Shown here piece after piece: positions 22,307-31,229 of a DNA stretch of 51,292 nt. The first letter of the stretch is position 1; each line of letters opens with the position of its first letter. The stretch covers positions 1-51,292 of the forward strand of contig NZ_CADIKB010000041.1 of the NCBI RefSeq assembly GCF_902859825.1. The letters are read 5' to 3'. The notes under the pieces were generated by a model. That model was not told the DNA's origin. It ran no database searches and worked only from the letters and a program-made list of their open reading frames with translations. Origin of the DNA: Paraburkholderia phenoliruptrix. Lineage in GTDB: Bacteria; Pseudomonadota; Gammaproteobacteria; Burkholderiales; Burkholderiaceae. The translations under genes and the position numbers were made by a program.

Positions 22307-22807
22307 TTACTGGAAGGTCAAGGTCAGCGTCGGCTGGCCAGCGCATGCGGTGCCGGCGGTCGCGGCGTCAGGCATGCTCGAAGGCGTAAACGTCTTCCCG
22401 CCGATCTGAAGGCTCGAATAGCCGTTAAGGTTCGAGGCCACAGACGAGCACGAGCTCGTGGTTTCGGTGCCCCCTCCGCCGAAGGTCACCTGCCCCTGAA
22501 CGCCATTGGCGGTGCTGGCCAACGTAACCGCGTTACCCCAGCGGTCATAGAGCGTTCCGCTTTTGTTCCATGTGCTCGGGAACACGCCGGCACCGATCAG
22601 CCCGGATGCGTTTGCGTTGGTGAAGTTTGCGTAGCCATTGTTACCCTGCGCCAATTGCGCGCGCGACTGCGTCATGATGAACGTCAGATCAGACACCATG
22701 TTGCCGCTTCCCATGATGACGACCACGGCAGCGATCAGCAACGCGACGCCGGCCATTGCGGCCAGTTGCATACCGCGACCAGCGAAAAATCCGAGAATTG
22801 AATCCAT
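22307..22807 (-). CDS. pilS: PilS type IVB major pilin
   Basis: This 166-aa prepilin has a short leader ending MDSILGFFAGRG followed by a hydrophobic helix from M13 (MQLAAMAGVALLIAAVVVI), so cleavage after G12 is expected. The first mature residue is Met, as in type IVB pilins. The usual Glu at mature position 5 is Ala (A17). The globular part is Asn/Gly/Thr-rich and carries three Cys in the C-terminal half (SSCSS and GTACAG). It follows PilR by 37 bases with a GAGG ribosome site. No prepilin peptidase gene is present in the window. Confidence 0.75.
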   Translation of the reverse strand: MDSILGFFAGRGMQLAAMAGVALLIAAVVVIMGSGNMVSDLTFIMTQSRAQLAQGNNGYANFTNANASGLIGAGVFPSTWNKSGTLYDRWGNAVTLASTANGVQGQVTFGGGGTETTSSCSSVASNLNGYSSLQIGGKTFTPSSMPDAATAGTACAGQPTLTLTFQ

Positions 22808-22844
22808 GGAGATATCCTCTTTCTATTGGAAGGTAAATCGTGTT

Positions 22845-23897
22845 TTAAAGGTGCAGGCCGGTGGCAAGCTGCGCGGTAACGGAAGTGCTGCCGAGCTGGA
22901 TGACCACGCCGATGGCGAACGTCAGAAGTTGAAACAAAACGCCGTAGACGACCGCCTTGACGATCAAGGTGCGCTCGAGCCTCTTGATGTATGCGCGTGC
23001 GGTCTTGTCGATCACTTCGGCGAAATTTGCATAGCGGACATATGCGGCGATTTCCCCGATCATGTCGATAGACGGGAACTGATGGCCACTGCGGCTCATG
23101 GCCTTCGCCAGATCCACGCCATGTCCGGTGAGACCCGCCCGGATAGGGCGAAGACGTGATGCCAGCCACGGCGACGCATACTGGATCTGGTTCGAGAGCG
23201 CTTCCCTCTCCCCGATGTCAGCCGTTCTCATCGCAGCGAACGCTAGAACCCATGCGAGCCCCTCAACCTGCCGGTACACATTGAAGGGAAAAATGTGCCG
23301 GTCGAAAAACTCCCGCCGACTTCCAGTCCATCGAGGCAACGCCTTGGCCGTGATCGTCGCTGTGATGGCTGACAAGACAGCAAATACTGGAGCGATCGGG
23401 CCGACGGCCAACTCGCCCATCAAATAGAGCACGTAGGCCCATCCAGTCCACCTGGACCCGGGCAGGGATCCCTCGAAAGCAGGGGTGACCCAGAAGCCGA
23501 CGATAAACAGCGTCAAGTAGAGGCCGACGACATAGACTGCCGGCGTAAACATCGCAGCAAGCAGCTTGAGCTGCAGGTTGGACGTCACACCCCGCACATC
23601 AAGGATGAGTCGCATGGCGACAGCCAGTCGCCCCGCTTTCTCCCCACCGGCGAGTAGTCCGCGCTCGATGTCTGTCAGTGCGGTGCCGGATTGGTCGAAC
23701 GCGTTGGCCAGCATGGTGCCGTCGTCGACCATCCTGTAGACCTTCTCTACAACATCCGCCTCCCCCACCTTCTTTTTCTGTACCAGTCGCGAATGAAAAT
23801 CGAACAGACTCTCGGCAATGCCCCGCTTGTTTTCGAGGTCGTTCGCTGCCTGCTCGTAGAGTTGCTTGCGCAGCGGCCAGTCCATCGCTTTCTTCAT
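22845..23897 (-). CDS. pilR: PilR type IVB pilus inner-membrane platform protein
   Basis: This 350-aa protein contains two T2SSF-type domains (about residues 45-165 and 220-340). Hydrophobic segments occur around VYVVGLYLTLFIVGFWV (about 125-141), GPIAPVFAVLSAITATI and the C-terminal VYGVLFQLLTFAIGVVIQL. It anchors the assembly ATPase and extracts pilin subunits. I chose ATG 23897, which overlaps the PilQ stop as ATGA and follows GGAGG. An in-frame ATG at 23912 is less likely. It lies in the canonical position between PilQ and PilS. Confidence 0.85.
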   Translation of the reverse strand: MKKAMDWPLRKQLYEQAANDLENKRGIAESLFDFHSRLVQKKKVGEADVVEKVYRMVDDGTMLANAFDQSGTALTDIERGLLAGGEKAGRLAVAMRLILDVRGVTSNLQLKLLAAMFTPAVYVVGLYLTLFIVGFWVTPAFEGSLPGSRWTGWAYVLYLMGELAVGPIAPVFAVLSAITATITAKALPRWTGSRREFFDRHIFPFNVYRQVEGLAWVLAFAAMRTADIGEREALSNQIQYASPWLASRLRPIRAGLTGHGVDLAKAMSRSGHQFPSIDMIGEIAAYVRYANFAEVIDKTARAYIKRLERTLIVKAVVYGVLFQLLTFAIGVVIQLGSTSVTAQLATGLHL

Positions 23898-25717
23898 GCG
23901 CCCTCCGCCCATTCTTGCATTCCGACGGCTACATGAGCGTCTATCGGATCGACCTCGCCGGCCAGCACGCGCTCCATTGCATGTGCGAGCATCGAACGGT
24001 CGGAATCCGGTTTGAGGCGGTGATTACGGCGTGCGGTCCCCGTTCCACGGTCCTTAAGGTCCGTCATCAGTTCCTCTGACGTCATCACGATCTCCGCGAC
24101 CGGCAAACGTCCTACGATGCCTGTGCTATTGCATGTCGGGCAGCCCTTGCCTCGAACGCACACTTCGCTCAACCGCCCCTTCGAATGGTTCTGCCACGAT
24201 CCAATCGCGTCCCGGATATACCTCGGAACATCGCGATCAGATCGGTCCATTGGCTGTCTGCAATCAGGGCAGAGCTGCTGCACGAGACGCTGGGCCATAA
24301 GCGCCCGCACAATGTTGTGATTGCAGATAACTGCCTTGTTCAGTCGCTCGTGATCCAGCGTTTCCATCCGCAGAAACGTTTCGTACGGGTCTTCAACGTG
24401 TGCTGTCGTCAGGCACAAGCGTCCAGCCAGGGAGGCCTGGATCGTCATCATGCATTCGTCAGCGTTGCGCCACTCGCCGATGAGAAGCAGGTCCGGGTCC
24501 ATACGGAGGGACTCTTCAAGCAGATAGGAAAATGGGTGTCCCTTGGCGTCAAGAACCAGTGCCCACGGTTTCGGATACTCGGGCGGATTCTCGAAGGTGA
24601 CCTGCCGCTTGTGAGGAAAGAGCTGCGCATGAAGCATCATCAGGAGATACTGCGTCGTGCTCTTGCCGGTGTTGACAGGACCCGTACTGATGAAAATGCC
24701 GCCGGGCAGTCTGACGATGCGATTCAGCAGCTCAACCTGCCTGTCCGTGAAACCGCTAAATCTGACTTCTTCCTCTGGACGTGCGGGCACAGTCAGGATC
24801 AGATTGTGTTCGGGCGCCTTTCCGGTTGGCTGCAGATCTGAATACTGCAGCCGCGCCACCAGAAAGCCCGCGTCGGCGTCGACCGGGTAGGCCGGGCCGC
24901 GAATGATACGGATACTCGTCACACCGGTACCGGGCAGCCAGTCCCCTTTGATCTGCGCGTCCTGAAACTCGTGAGGGATGAAACTGCCTTCATTGGTTTT
25001 TGCCGCGCCGATGTACATGGCGCGAGCAAGTGCCACGCCATCCTCGTTCGTCATACTAAGGTTCTGGATCTTCCACAGATCCCCGTTGATGCGAAGCTGG
25101 ACCTCGGCGTGGTTCTCGTGAATCAGCAGATGGAGATCGGTACCCCGTGCCTTCGCGCAATTCTCATACAGGTTGTGCGCGATGTTGAGGTTCGGCTGGT
25201 CTGTCGCGTCCTTGCGAACAAACTGGCTGCGCTCCTGCCGCATTTCCTGCAGTTGCTGTGCGGGAAGTGGAACAACCTTCGCGGACGGAATCTGGGCACG
25301 CACATCGCTCATCCAGGTGAGAAAGTCCGGAGAGCCTTCTGATCGGACGTCAACGTAGATCACCGCAGCCTGCTCGGCCAGCACCCGCTCCACGTCTTCC
25401 CTGCGAAGCATCGTCGACTCGACGGCCACGTCCCCAATGTGCTTCTGCTCGCCGCGAACCAGATACTTTTCCTGCGTTCTCAGCAGCTCATTGACCTGAG
25501 CCTGGGTTAGCAGCCCAAGACCTACGGCGATTTCACCGAACGGCCGCCCGATCGTCGACGGATAGATCACATGCTTTTCCACCACATCCGGCGGTGCCGG
25601 CAAGGTAACGCGGTTCGCCGCACCCGTCGCGGACTCTGCGTCCGACGGCGCGTGGCCATCGGATACGAACGTAATCCCGCGCGTGATGCGCATCCGAAGA
25701 GCTTCAAGGATTGCCAT
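23894..25717 (-). CDS. pilQ: PilQ type IVB pilus assembly ATPase
   Basis: This 607-aa secretion-type ATPase has an N-terminal domain (about 50-180), an N2 domain and a RecA-like domain. Walker A is GPVNTGKST (346-354), which has Val-Asn-Thr in place of the usual Thr-Gly-Ser. Walker B is LLLIGEWRN (410-417 region), and the His box is TTAHVEDP (437-444). Two CxxC pairs (C483/C486, C526/C529) form the zinc site typical of GspE/PilB-like enzymes. Its length exceeds that of R64 PilQ (about 500 aa) because of the added N-terminal domain. It overlaps PilO by 14 bases and PilR by 4 bases. Confidence 0.9.
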   Translation of the reverse strand: MAILEALRMRITRGITFVSDGHAPSDAESATGAANRVTLPAPPDVVEKHVIYPSTIGRPFGEIAVGLGLLTQAQVNELLRTQEKYLVRGEQKHIGDVAVESTMLRREDVERVLAEQAAVIYVDVRSEGSPDFLTWMSDVRAQIPSAKVVPLPAQQLQEMRQERSQFVRKDATDQPNLNIAHNLYENCAKARGTDLHLLIHENHAEVQLRINGDLWKIQNLSMTNEDGVALARAMYIGAAKTNEGSFIPHEFQDAQIKGDWLPGTGVTSIRIIRGPAYPVDADAGFLVARLQYSDLQPTGKAPEHNLILTVPARPEEEVRFSGFTDRQVELLNRIVRLPGGIFISTGPVNTGKSTTQYLLMMLHAQLFPHKRQVTFENPPEYPKPWALVLDAKGHPFSYLLEESLRMDPDLLLIGEWRNADECMMTIQASLAGRLCLTTAHVEDPYETFLRMETLDHERLNKAVICNHNIVRALMAQRLVQQLCPDCRQPMDRSDRDVPRYIRDAIGSWQNHSKGRLSEVCVRGKGCPTCNSTGIVGRLPVAEIVMTSEELMTDLKDRGTGTARRNHRLKPDSDRSMLAHAMERVLAGEVDPIDAHVAVGMQEWAEGA

Positions 25718-27014
25718 GGTGTGCCTGTGCCTGAATGGTCAGCTGCTGCGAGCGCTCTGCTACTGGACGGATATCGCCATGGGCAGATGAAGGCGTGCGG
25801 TTCAGTCCGTAGAGCGTGCCGGCGACCGTCCATGTTTCCGTCGCGGATTGCCAGGAGATGGATCTGATCCGCAAGCCGTCGACGTTATCGAAGGCTTGTT
25901 TCAGATCGAGCCACGGTGCCCACGGAACTTCGAGAGTGACATTCGATGACGTCCATGCAGAGCTGGTCGATGCGGACGGTGCAGCGCCCGGAAGCGCTGG
26001 TTGGCCAGTGCCATCGAACGTGATGGGGAACCCGCGCGATTGGGCAAACGCCGCCATCTTGCGGCTCGCGAGGCGCGTCGCGTCGGGCGGGGCCGAGGCT
26101 CCCTCAAAACGGACCGCAATGACCGTCGACGCGCTCGCGGACTGGCCATCCTGGGCGAGGACACCCGGGGCATCGGTAGCGAGACCATCCTCCCGTAGCC
26201 AACCGGCTGCTACCGATATGCCGTCGTGCGTGACCGAGCAGCTCCATGATGTCAGTGGCCACCCGGGGTCAGAGAGCGCCTGTGTGCTCCACGCACGATG
26301 GCATGCATCAAACGCTGCTGATGGTGCCGGCTCGTGGGCCCATGGATGCGCGAGCGCTTCGGAAACCGCCGGACGTCGCGGGACGCTTAGCGCGACGCCG
26401 TGCGTTGCAGCCTGACCAGTGTGGCGTATGTACGCCAGTCCCTTGCGCACTCCCCACACGGCGGCGGTTGCCAGCAACGCGGCAGCTGCCCCTACAACAG
26501 CAAGCTTGACCGCGGAGAACCATGGCCTGGACTGGAGATCACGAAGACTGGGCATGGTTGACGCTGCCAGGACCATGTCCACGATGTCCTCAACCGTCCC
26601 CTCCGAAACCTCATTCCAGTTGCCAAGCTTGCTGTGAGAATTCCAGACACGATCGATATCGCTTTTCGTGCCGATCTGATCGCCATCGGGGATGATCGCC
26701 TTGCGGTCGCGTACCGCGATGTACCAGAAGCGACCATCGCCCAGGTCATAGACGGCGCGCCACGGCGCTACACGTTGACTTGCGACAGAAGCGGCGAGCG
26801 AGCGCAGTTTGCCTGGCCTGTCGAAGCCGGCGATCGGTGCGCAGAGTCCCACCTGGGTACGACCTTCCCCCGTCTTGTAGACCAGTCCCCACCGTCCACC
26901 CCGCACTGACCAGGCGCGAAGCGCGTCGGGCTTCGGCCAACGTGTCTCCGTGCGCCATGAAAGTCCGGCCGCAAACTCGCCCTTGATGCCAGGTATCGCA
27001 AGCGTCTGGGCCAT
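25704..27014 (-). CDS. pilO: PilO-like pilus accessory protein (PilO2 family)
   Basis: This 436-aa protein starts at ATG 27014, two bases after the PilP stop. The N-terminal 160 residues are a cytoplasmic domain with WSVRGGRWGLVYKTGEGRTQ and FWYIAVRDRKAIIPDGD, typical of PilO2/PilO pilin accessory proteins. A single membrane helix (AVKLAVVGAAAALLATAAVWG, about 170-190) follows. The rest is a periplasmic, strand-containing domain ending with LYGLNRT. It forms the inner-membrane alignment complex with PilN and PilP. Gene order is N-P-O here, against N-O-P in R64. Confidence 0.75.
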   Translation of the reverse strand: MAQTLAIPGIKGEFAAGLSWRTETRWPKPDALRAWSVRGGRWGLVYKTGEGRTQVGLCAPIAGFDRPGKLRSLAASVASQRVAPWRAVYDLGDGRFWYIAVRDRKAIIPDGDQIGTKSDIDRVWNSHSKLGNWNEVSEGTVEDIVDMVLAASTMPSLRDLQSRPWFSAVKLAVVGAAAALLATAAVWGVRKGLAYIRHTGQAATHGVALSVPRRPAVSEALAHPWAHEPAPSAAFDACHRAWSTQALSDPGWPLTSWSCSVTHDGISVAAGWLREDGLATDAPGVLAQDGQSASASTVIAVRFEGASAPPDATRLASRKMAAFAQSRGFPITFDGTGQPALPGAAPSASTSSAWTSSNVTLEVPWAPWLDLKQAFDNVDGLRIRSISWQSATETWTVAGTLYGLNRTPSSAHGDIRPVAERSQQLTIQAQAHHGNP

Positions 27015-27015
27015 C

Positions 27016-27522
27016 CTAGAACCCCACGACCCGCGTTTGTCTGCCAACGCCGGACCCCTTCGCGAGCTCTACGTTGCTATCGGTAATGGCGCTCACCTTC
27101 CAGCCGTTTCCCACGACGTCGCCAACCTCGACATTCGGGAGCCGACGGCCGTCAACGGTCATATCGGCCTCCCAGTGACCATTGAAGGCACCCGTAAAGT
27201 GCAATTCGAATCCATCACGGTGGAAGATTGACTGGACCGGCGGCGTCGCCTGCGCAGGAGCCGGCGTCGGCGCCGCGCTCGATCCCTGCGCCGGTTCGTC
27301 AGTCAGGGCCTTGCGCGCGCGCTCATCGGCGGCGGCAACGTCAGCCTTGTACCTCGCGATTTCTGCCAGCTTTTTCCAGCGGACTGCCTCTTTCTGCAGA
27401 TTTGTCGACTCATCAGATTCGGAAACACCGGACTCCGAAGCTCCGGAGTCCGGTGCGGCGAAGGTCACAAGTGGCAGGCATGCCATGAGGATCACAAACA
27501 GCGCGCGTGACAGTTTCATCAT
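27016..27522 (-). CDS. pilP: PilP type IV pilus biogenesis protein
   Basis: From ATG 27522 (after GAGG) this 168-aa protein has a signal peptide (to about residue 22, LPLVTFA). A charged helical stretch (KWKKLAEIARYKADV-like, about 45-70) and a Pro/Ala/Gln linker follow. The C-terminal domain contains DMTVDGRRLPNVEVGDVVGNGWKVSAI, which matches the PilP family. A GTG at 27534 overlapping the pilN stop is an alternative start. PilP bridges inner-membrane components and the secretin. It lies between pilN and pilO in the operon. Confidence 0.8.
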   Translation of the reverse strand: MMKLSRALFVILMACLPLVTFAAPDSGASESGVSESDESTNLQKEAVRWKKLAEIARYKADVAAADERARKALTDEPAQGSSAAPTPAPAQATPPVQSIFHRDGFELHFTGAFNGHWEADMTVDGRRLPNVEVGDVVGNGWKVSAITDSNVELAKGSGVGRQTRVVGF

Positions 27523-27530
27523 CGTTTGCC

Positions 27531-29261
27531 TCACATCAGACGCGCCGTAATGACAACGGCGAGCATCGTGTCGTTGTTTTGCGCATCGACGCCCCCACCG
27601 AGAAAGGGCAACGAGGGGGAGCCAACGCCGTTATTCGTCGACGTTAGGGTCTGCTGGCGAAGACCGGTCAGCACCAGGGATTCGCCGGGCTTCAGGTTGA
27701 CGTCCTGATGGAGGGTGTCGATGTGGCGGTCTGCCAGCTGAACCGACGAAGTAGTCGTGCCGCTGGAACTGCTGCTGGATGCCGATTGCGGCGGAAACAC
27801 CGTGAAGGTTGGCTTGTCCGTGAGGGTCAGCTGGAATGAGATCACGATCCGGCCGTCGATGATCTTCGGGGTAAACGTGCCCGTGAAGCCCGAGACCATC
27901 GTGCTTACCTGCGTGCTGTTGGTCGCACCGACCGAAGCAACGAGCGTGGACTGATTCGACGTGACGTGATCCTGCTGCTCTGCGTCCTGCAAGGCGATTG
28001 AACGGCCATTCTGCGTGACGCCACCAGTTCCAAAGACAGCCGCAACGTTGCCGAGCGTGGACAGCGCCTGTACGGCGCCCTGGGTACCGCTCAGCGAGCC
28101 TCCGATAATGCTTGCGCCAAAGGTCATCGGTGAAGTTGTCCCGAGAACCGTCGGGGCCGGAGCGCCAGTGACGGTGACGCCGGTGTGGCCGCTTCCGCTC
28201 TTGTACGCAAGCGAGAGGCTCCAACCGTAGTTATCCTCTCTCGTGCGTTGTACCTGATAGAGGCGCACTTCGATCGCGATATTCTTGCCGAACGTCGCGT
28301 TGATGTCGTTCTTCACCCAAGCGGCAAGACGATCACATTGGGGTGGGCTTCCGGTTACTGTGAGGAGGCTCAAATTCCGGTCGGCATGTACCACTGCCCC
28401 AGGTCCTGCAACAGCCTGTGCGGACTCCTGAAAGGTTTGCCACGGATCGATGATGAGCGTTTCCGCCGAAGTTTGACCACCGCTGCCCGATTGAGCAGGC
28501 ACACTGGAACCCGAGCTGCCGGTCGTCGATGACGAGGATCCGCTGCCCCCCATGATCGTCGGCGCGCCTCCCGAATTGCTCGAGTCGCCGGTCGAGATCG
28601 ACCCGGTCATGCTGCTGGCCTTGGGCAGGCTCGCGATGGTGAACGTTCGCGTTTCGCGCCGGAAAAACGTGAGTGTGGCGTCCTTGTATCGCGACCAGAC
28701 CTTATAGCGGGTGTCGACGACATTCAGAAAATCTCCGAATTCGCCGGTGAATTTCCAGGGGCCGGAACTGACGGCTTCATGCGGACTCGGCGTTGAACCG
28801 GGCAGCGCAGCTGTCAGATCCGGAACCCCTCTGCCCTGCATGCCTGGAGCAGGAATCGCTCCGATCAGGCGGGCGCTAGCGCCCTGAGACACCGAGTTAC
28901 CCGGCACACCGGCGCTGACCGACTCATCGATCTCGACGCGAACACCGACCTTTTTCGCGATCCAGTTGGCGATATCCGACAACGTTGGATCACCTGCGTC
29001 ACTACTGCTGTTGTAGGAGACGGTCTTGTTGTAGATCGACGGTTGCGGCTTGCTTGCAGGGACCTGCTCGCCAAGCAGCCAGGAGCCCTTGTGAATCACG
29101 ACAACGGGGCGCCCGTTCTGCGGTGCATCGATTTTGGCTTGCGTGGTCGCGGCGATCGACGCTTGCTGATCGTGTACGTCACGGATGGCACAGCCAGCAA
29201 ACTGCGAACACGCGAGTGCGATCGCACTCGTTGCCATCAAGTGGGCTGAGGAAAGTCTCAT
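27531..29261 (-). CDS. pilN: PilN secretin lipoprotein
   Basis: This 576-aa protein starts at ATG 29261, overlapping the pilL stop as ATGA after AAGGAG. A lipoprotein signal ends at FAGC (Cys24). Residues about 75-300 include N-domain folds with VRVEIDESVSAG-like and LLTVTGSPPQCDRLAAWV segments and a Ser/Gly-rich insertion (about 235-270, with GSSSSTTGSSGSS). The C-terminal secretin core has VSTMVSGFTGTFTPKIIDG and LKPGESLVLTGLRQQTL, the latter matching the conserved secretin motif. It forms the outer-membrane channel for the pilus and is somewhat longer than the R64 protein. Confidence 0.85.
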   Translation of the reverse strand: MRLSSAHLMATSAIALACSQFAGCAIRDVHDQQASIAATTQAKIDAPQNGRPVVVIHKGSWLLGEQVPASKPQPSIYNKTVSYNSSSDAGDPTLSDIANWIAKKVGVRVEIDESVSAGVPGNSVSQGASARLIGAIPAPGMQGRGVPDLTAALPGSTPSPHEAVSSGPWKFTGEFGDFLNVVDTRYKVWSRYKDATLTFFRRETRTFTIASLPKASSMTGSISTGDSSNSGGAPTIMGGSGSSSSTTGSSGSSVPAQSGSGGQTSAETLIIDPWQTFQESAQAVAGPGAVVHADRNLSLLTVTGSPPQCDRLAAWVKNDINATFGKNIAIEVRLYQVQRTREDNYGWSLSLAYKSGSGHTGVTVTGAPAPTVLGTTSPMTFGASIIGGSLSGTQGAVQALSTLGNVAAVFGTGGVTQNGRSIALQDAEQQDHVTSNQSTLVASVGATNSTQVSTMVSGFTGTFTPKIIDGRIVISFQLTLTDKPTFTVFPPQSASSSSSSGTTTSSVQLADRHIDTLHQDVNLKPGESLVLTGLRQQTLTSTNNGVGSPSLPFLGGGVDAQNNDTMLAVVITARLM

Positions 29262-30400
29262 TGCTGCGCTCCTTGTGAGCCCGTCGGCGTGACGATGATG
29301 GTGTTGTTCCCCTCCCATACGTCCACCCAGATATCAGCGCCGTTGTCTCCCATCTGTTCGAATACCTGGATGGCGGCCTGTTCGAAGCTCCCGCCGAAGG
29401 AGGCGTTGTTTGGGGCTGTCCAGTTACCGGGAATGTTCCACAGCACCGCCCAGTGCGAGCGCCGTGCCCATTCCAGGATCTGGTCCTCGAGCGGCAACCC
29501 GGCTTTCAGCTCAAACGGCTGAACGTTCTCCGGGACGACAGCAGGCGTCGCGACCGGCATGGCTGGAGCGATCTGTATGGGTTGGGGATTGGTTTCATGC
29601 ACGCTGGACCCAAGGTCTGCAGGGTGGTCGACGTGATCCATCGCAGCTGTATCCGGTAGACGTTGCGAGATGGGTTGCGGTTTTTCGGCGGCTGGTGCCG
29701 GCGATATCTGCACAGATGGAGCGTGGGCAACAGCGGGTGTTGATGGTTCGACGTTTGGCGATGTCGGATGAAGTGCAGCGATCTGGATTGCGCCAGATGC
29801 TGCGCCTGCAGGTATCGGGGTGCCGGCATGCAGATCGATGAAGCCTGCATCTGACGAGACTGCGGGGGAGTCCCCTCGCACAATCGCCCGGAGCTCGACC
29901 CTGCGATCCGGAGCATGGCACCTGATCGCCTCGGCCGTTTGGGCGCGAGGACAGTTCGTCGTGACGGGCGACGTGTCCCCTACTCCGCTTGTGTCGATCG
30001 AGTCTGCTGGAACACCCTGCCGGATAAAAAATGTACGAACGGAATTCGCGCGCGCCACGGAAAGCCGCTCGTTATACGCTGCGGTTCCGATCGCGTCTGT
30101 GTGACCCACGACGCTTAGATGGGTAATGCGGCTTGTGCCACCGAGAGAATCGAACAGTGTCGCCAGGCTCGAGGTACCGGTTGCCGACAGCGTGGACGAA
30201 CCGAAACGGAACATCGCGTCGGCCGAGAGCGTGGCGTTCACTGCGCGGGTTGCCGATGACGATCCGGTCTGCGTTGACGCAATGAGCGGCATCGCCCCTG
30301 CAGATTCAGCCGCTGCGGGAGCGATGAAAATCGCGACGCATGTGCAGGCCGCGAGCGGATGCCTCCAGGACCTGCGTGAGATGGCCGCTTTGTTGCCCAT
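29258..30400 (-). CDS. pilL: PilL-like protein: OmpA-like domain plus TcpQ-like C-terminal domain
   Basis: This 380-aa protein starts at ATG 30400 after GGAG and has a signal peptide (to about residue 31, APAAAES). Residues about 60-165 form an OmpA-like peptidoglycan-binding domain: FRFGSSTLSATG, VVGHTDAIGTAAYNERLSVARA and APDRRVELRAIV. After a Pro-rich linker the last 95 residues are TcpQ/PilL-like, with GLPLEDQILEWARRSHW and GGSFEQAAIQVFEQM. It probably anchors the pilus machine to the cell wall and starts the operon. The same layout occurs in the 16377 gene. Confidence 0.75.
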   Translation of the reverse strand: MGNKAAISRRSWRHPLAACTCVAIFIAPAAAESAGAMPLIASTQTGSSSATRAVNATLSADAMFRFGSSTLSATGTSSLATLFDSLGGTSRITHLSVVGHTDAIGTAAYNERLSVARANSVRTFFIRQGVPADSIDTSGVGDTSPVTTNCPRAQTAEAIRCHAPDRRVELRAIVRGDSPAVSSDAGFIDLHAGTPIPAGAASGAIQIAALHPTSPNVEPSTPAVAHAPSVQISPAPAAEKPQPISQRLPDTAAMDHVDHPADLGSSVHETNPQPIQIAPAMPVATPAVVPENVQPFELKAGLPLEDQILEWARRSHWAVLWNIPGNWTAPNNASFGGSFEQAAIQVFEQMGDNGADIWVDVWEGNNTIIVTPTGSQGAQQ

Positions 30401-30494
30401 CGATGACTCCGGAACGAGAACGGGTTTCGCCCTGAAGTGCTCGCACGACGCGAGCTCACGTGGGCAGATCAGGTGTTCGCGTCGATCATAGTGG

Positions 30495-30515
30495 AATCGC
30501 CAAAAGGTAAATTAT
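30495..30515 (-). promoter_or_regulatory. Regulatory motif upstream of the pil operon
   Basis: On the minus strand this reads TAATTTACCTTTTGGCGATT, nearly the same as the element at 16299-16320. It lies 95 bases upstream of pilL. ATAAT within it could act as a -10 box. It probably helps to co-regulate the two pilus units. Confidence 0.5.
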
Positions 30516-31083
30516 TTCATCACGAGGTTTTTACACGCGATTGGGAATGACCGGCAGCAGGTTGTCGATGGAGAACTTTGATGGCGATCATGTGTGCACC
30601 GCCCGGGTGGTCTGTGCCAAACCCCTGCGCGCGTGGGACGAGACGGTCGTTGGAGACCAGAGGAGCGCCACTACGGCCGCGATCGGTTTGAGTGGTTCCG
30701 ATCAATGACGGCGTCGTGTGATCCGGGCCGGTGCAATCGCCGCTGGACTTTGATCAGTCAGCCGTGTGATCCGCGATATTGAAACGATGCGGTGTGGTGC
30801 TGGCCTTCGCCTTACGCACGCGCCTGGAAGTTGCGAGCCCTGCCGCGATAACTTGCCGTTACAGCGGCTGGCAATATGTGCGTGAGCAGGTTCGCGACAC
30901 AGGGCAGTTGCAGGACTGCTATCGGAATGGGTTCGCCGGGTTGCTGTCACGCTGCGCGCGCTCGGACGCCGACGGCGCAAGGGCCAGCCTCGGATAGGAG
31001 ACGTCCCTTTGGGAAACTCCTGAGCTCCGGCCCGACAGCCGTTAACACCGCAACCGGGAATACAGGAGCTGCTCCTCAATCCC
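30516..31083. other. Intergenic region upstream of the pil operon
   Basis: I see no convincing gene in these 568 bases. Short frames lack ribosome sites and protein-like composition. A TTG-started 72-codon frame at 30779-30997 is the best of them and is not supported by any motif. A short palindrome, AGGAGCTGCTCCT, lies near 31060-31080. Confidence 0.4.
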
Positions 31084-31141
31084 TGATGTGCGAGCGCTTT
31101 TCCGCTAACGATTGCTGACGTGCGAACGGTTTTTCGTTAAC
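31084..31141. repeat. Two 26-27 base direct repeats with internal dyads
   Basis: Copy 1 (31084-31110) and copy 2 (31116-31141) follow the pattern TGAYGTGCGARCG-(T/C)TTTTC-GYTAAC, 32 bases apart. Each contains a small inverted element (AACGG...CGTTAAC in copy 2). They lie beside the integrase relic and may be recombinase or regulator binding sites. Confidence 0.5.
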
Positions 31142-31229
31142 ACACAACCCGAAAACCCGGTGACAGAAACGCGGGGGCGCGGACAGCCTGCCCGGCGCCT
31201 GCCACTTAGGCGGTGTCGTCACACCTGGA

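Noticed and set aside
22165..22801. Rightward open frames opposite the pilS and pilM-like genes
   Set aside because: They are antisense to genes with good ribosome sites and pilus features, and their composition is Arg-rich as expected of mirror frames.
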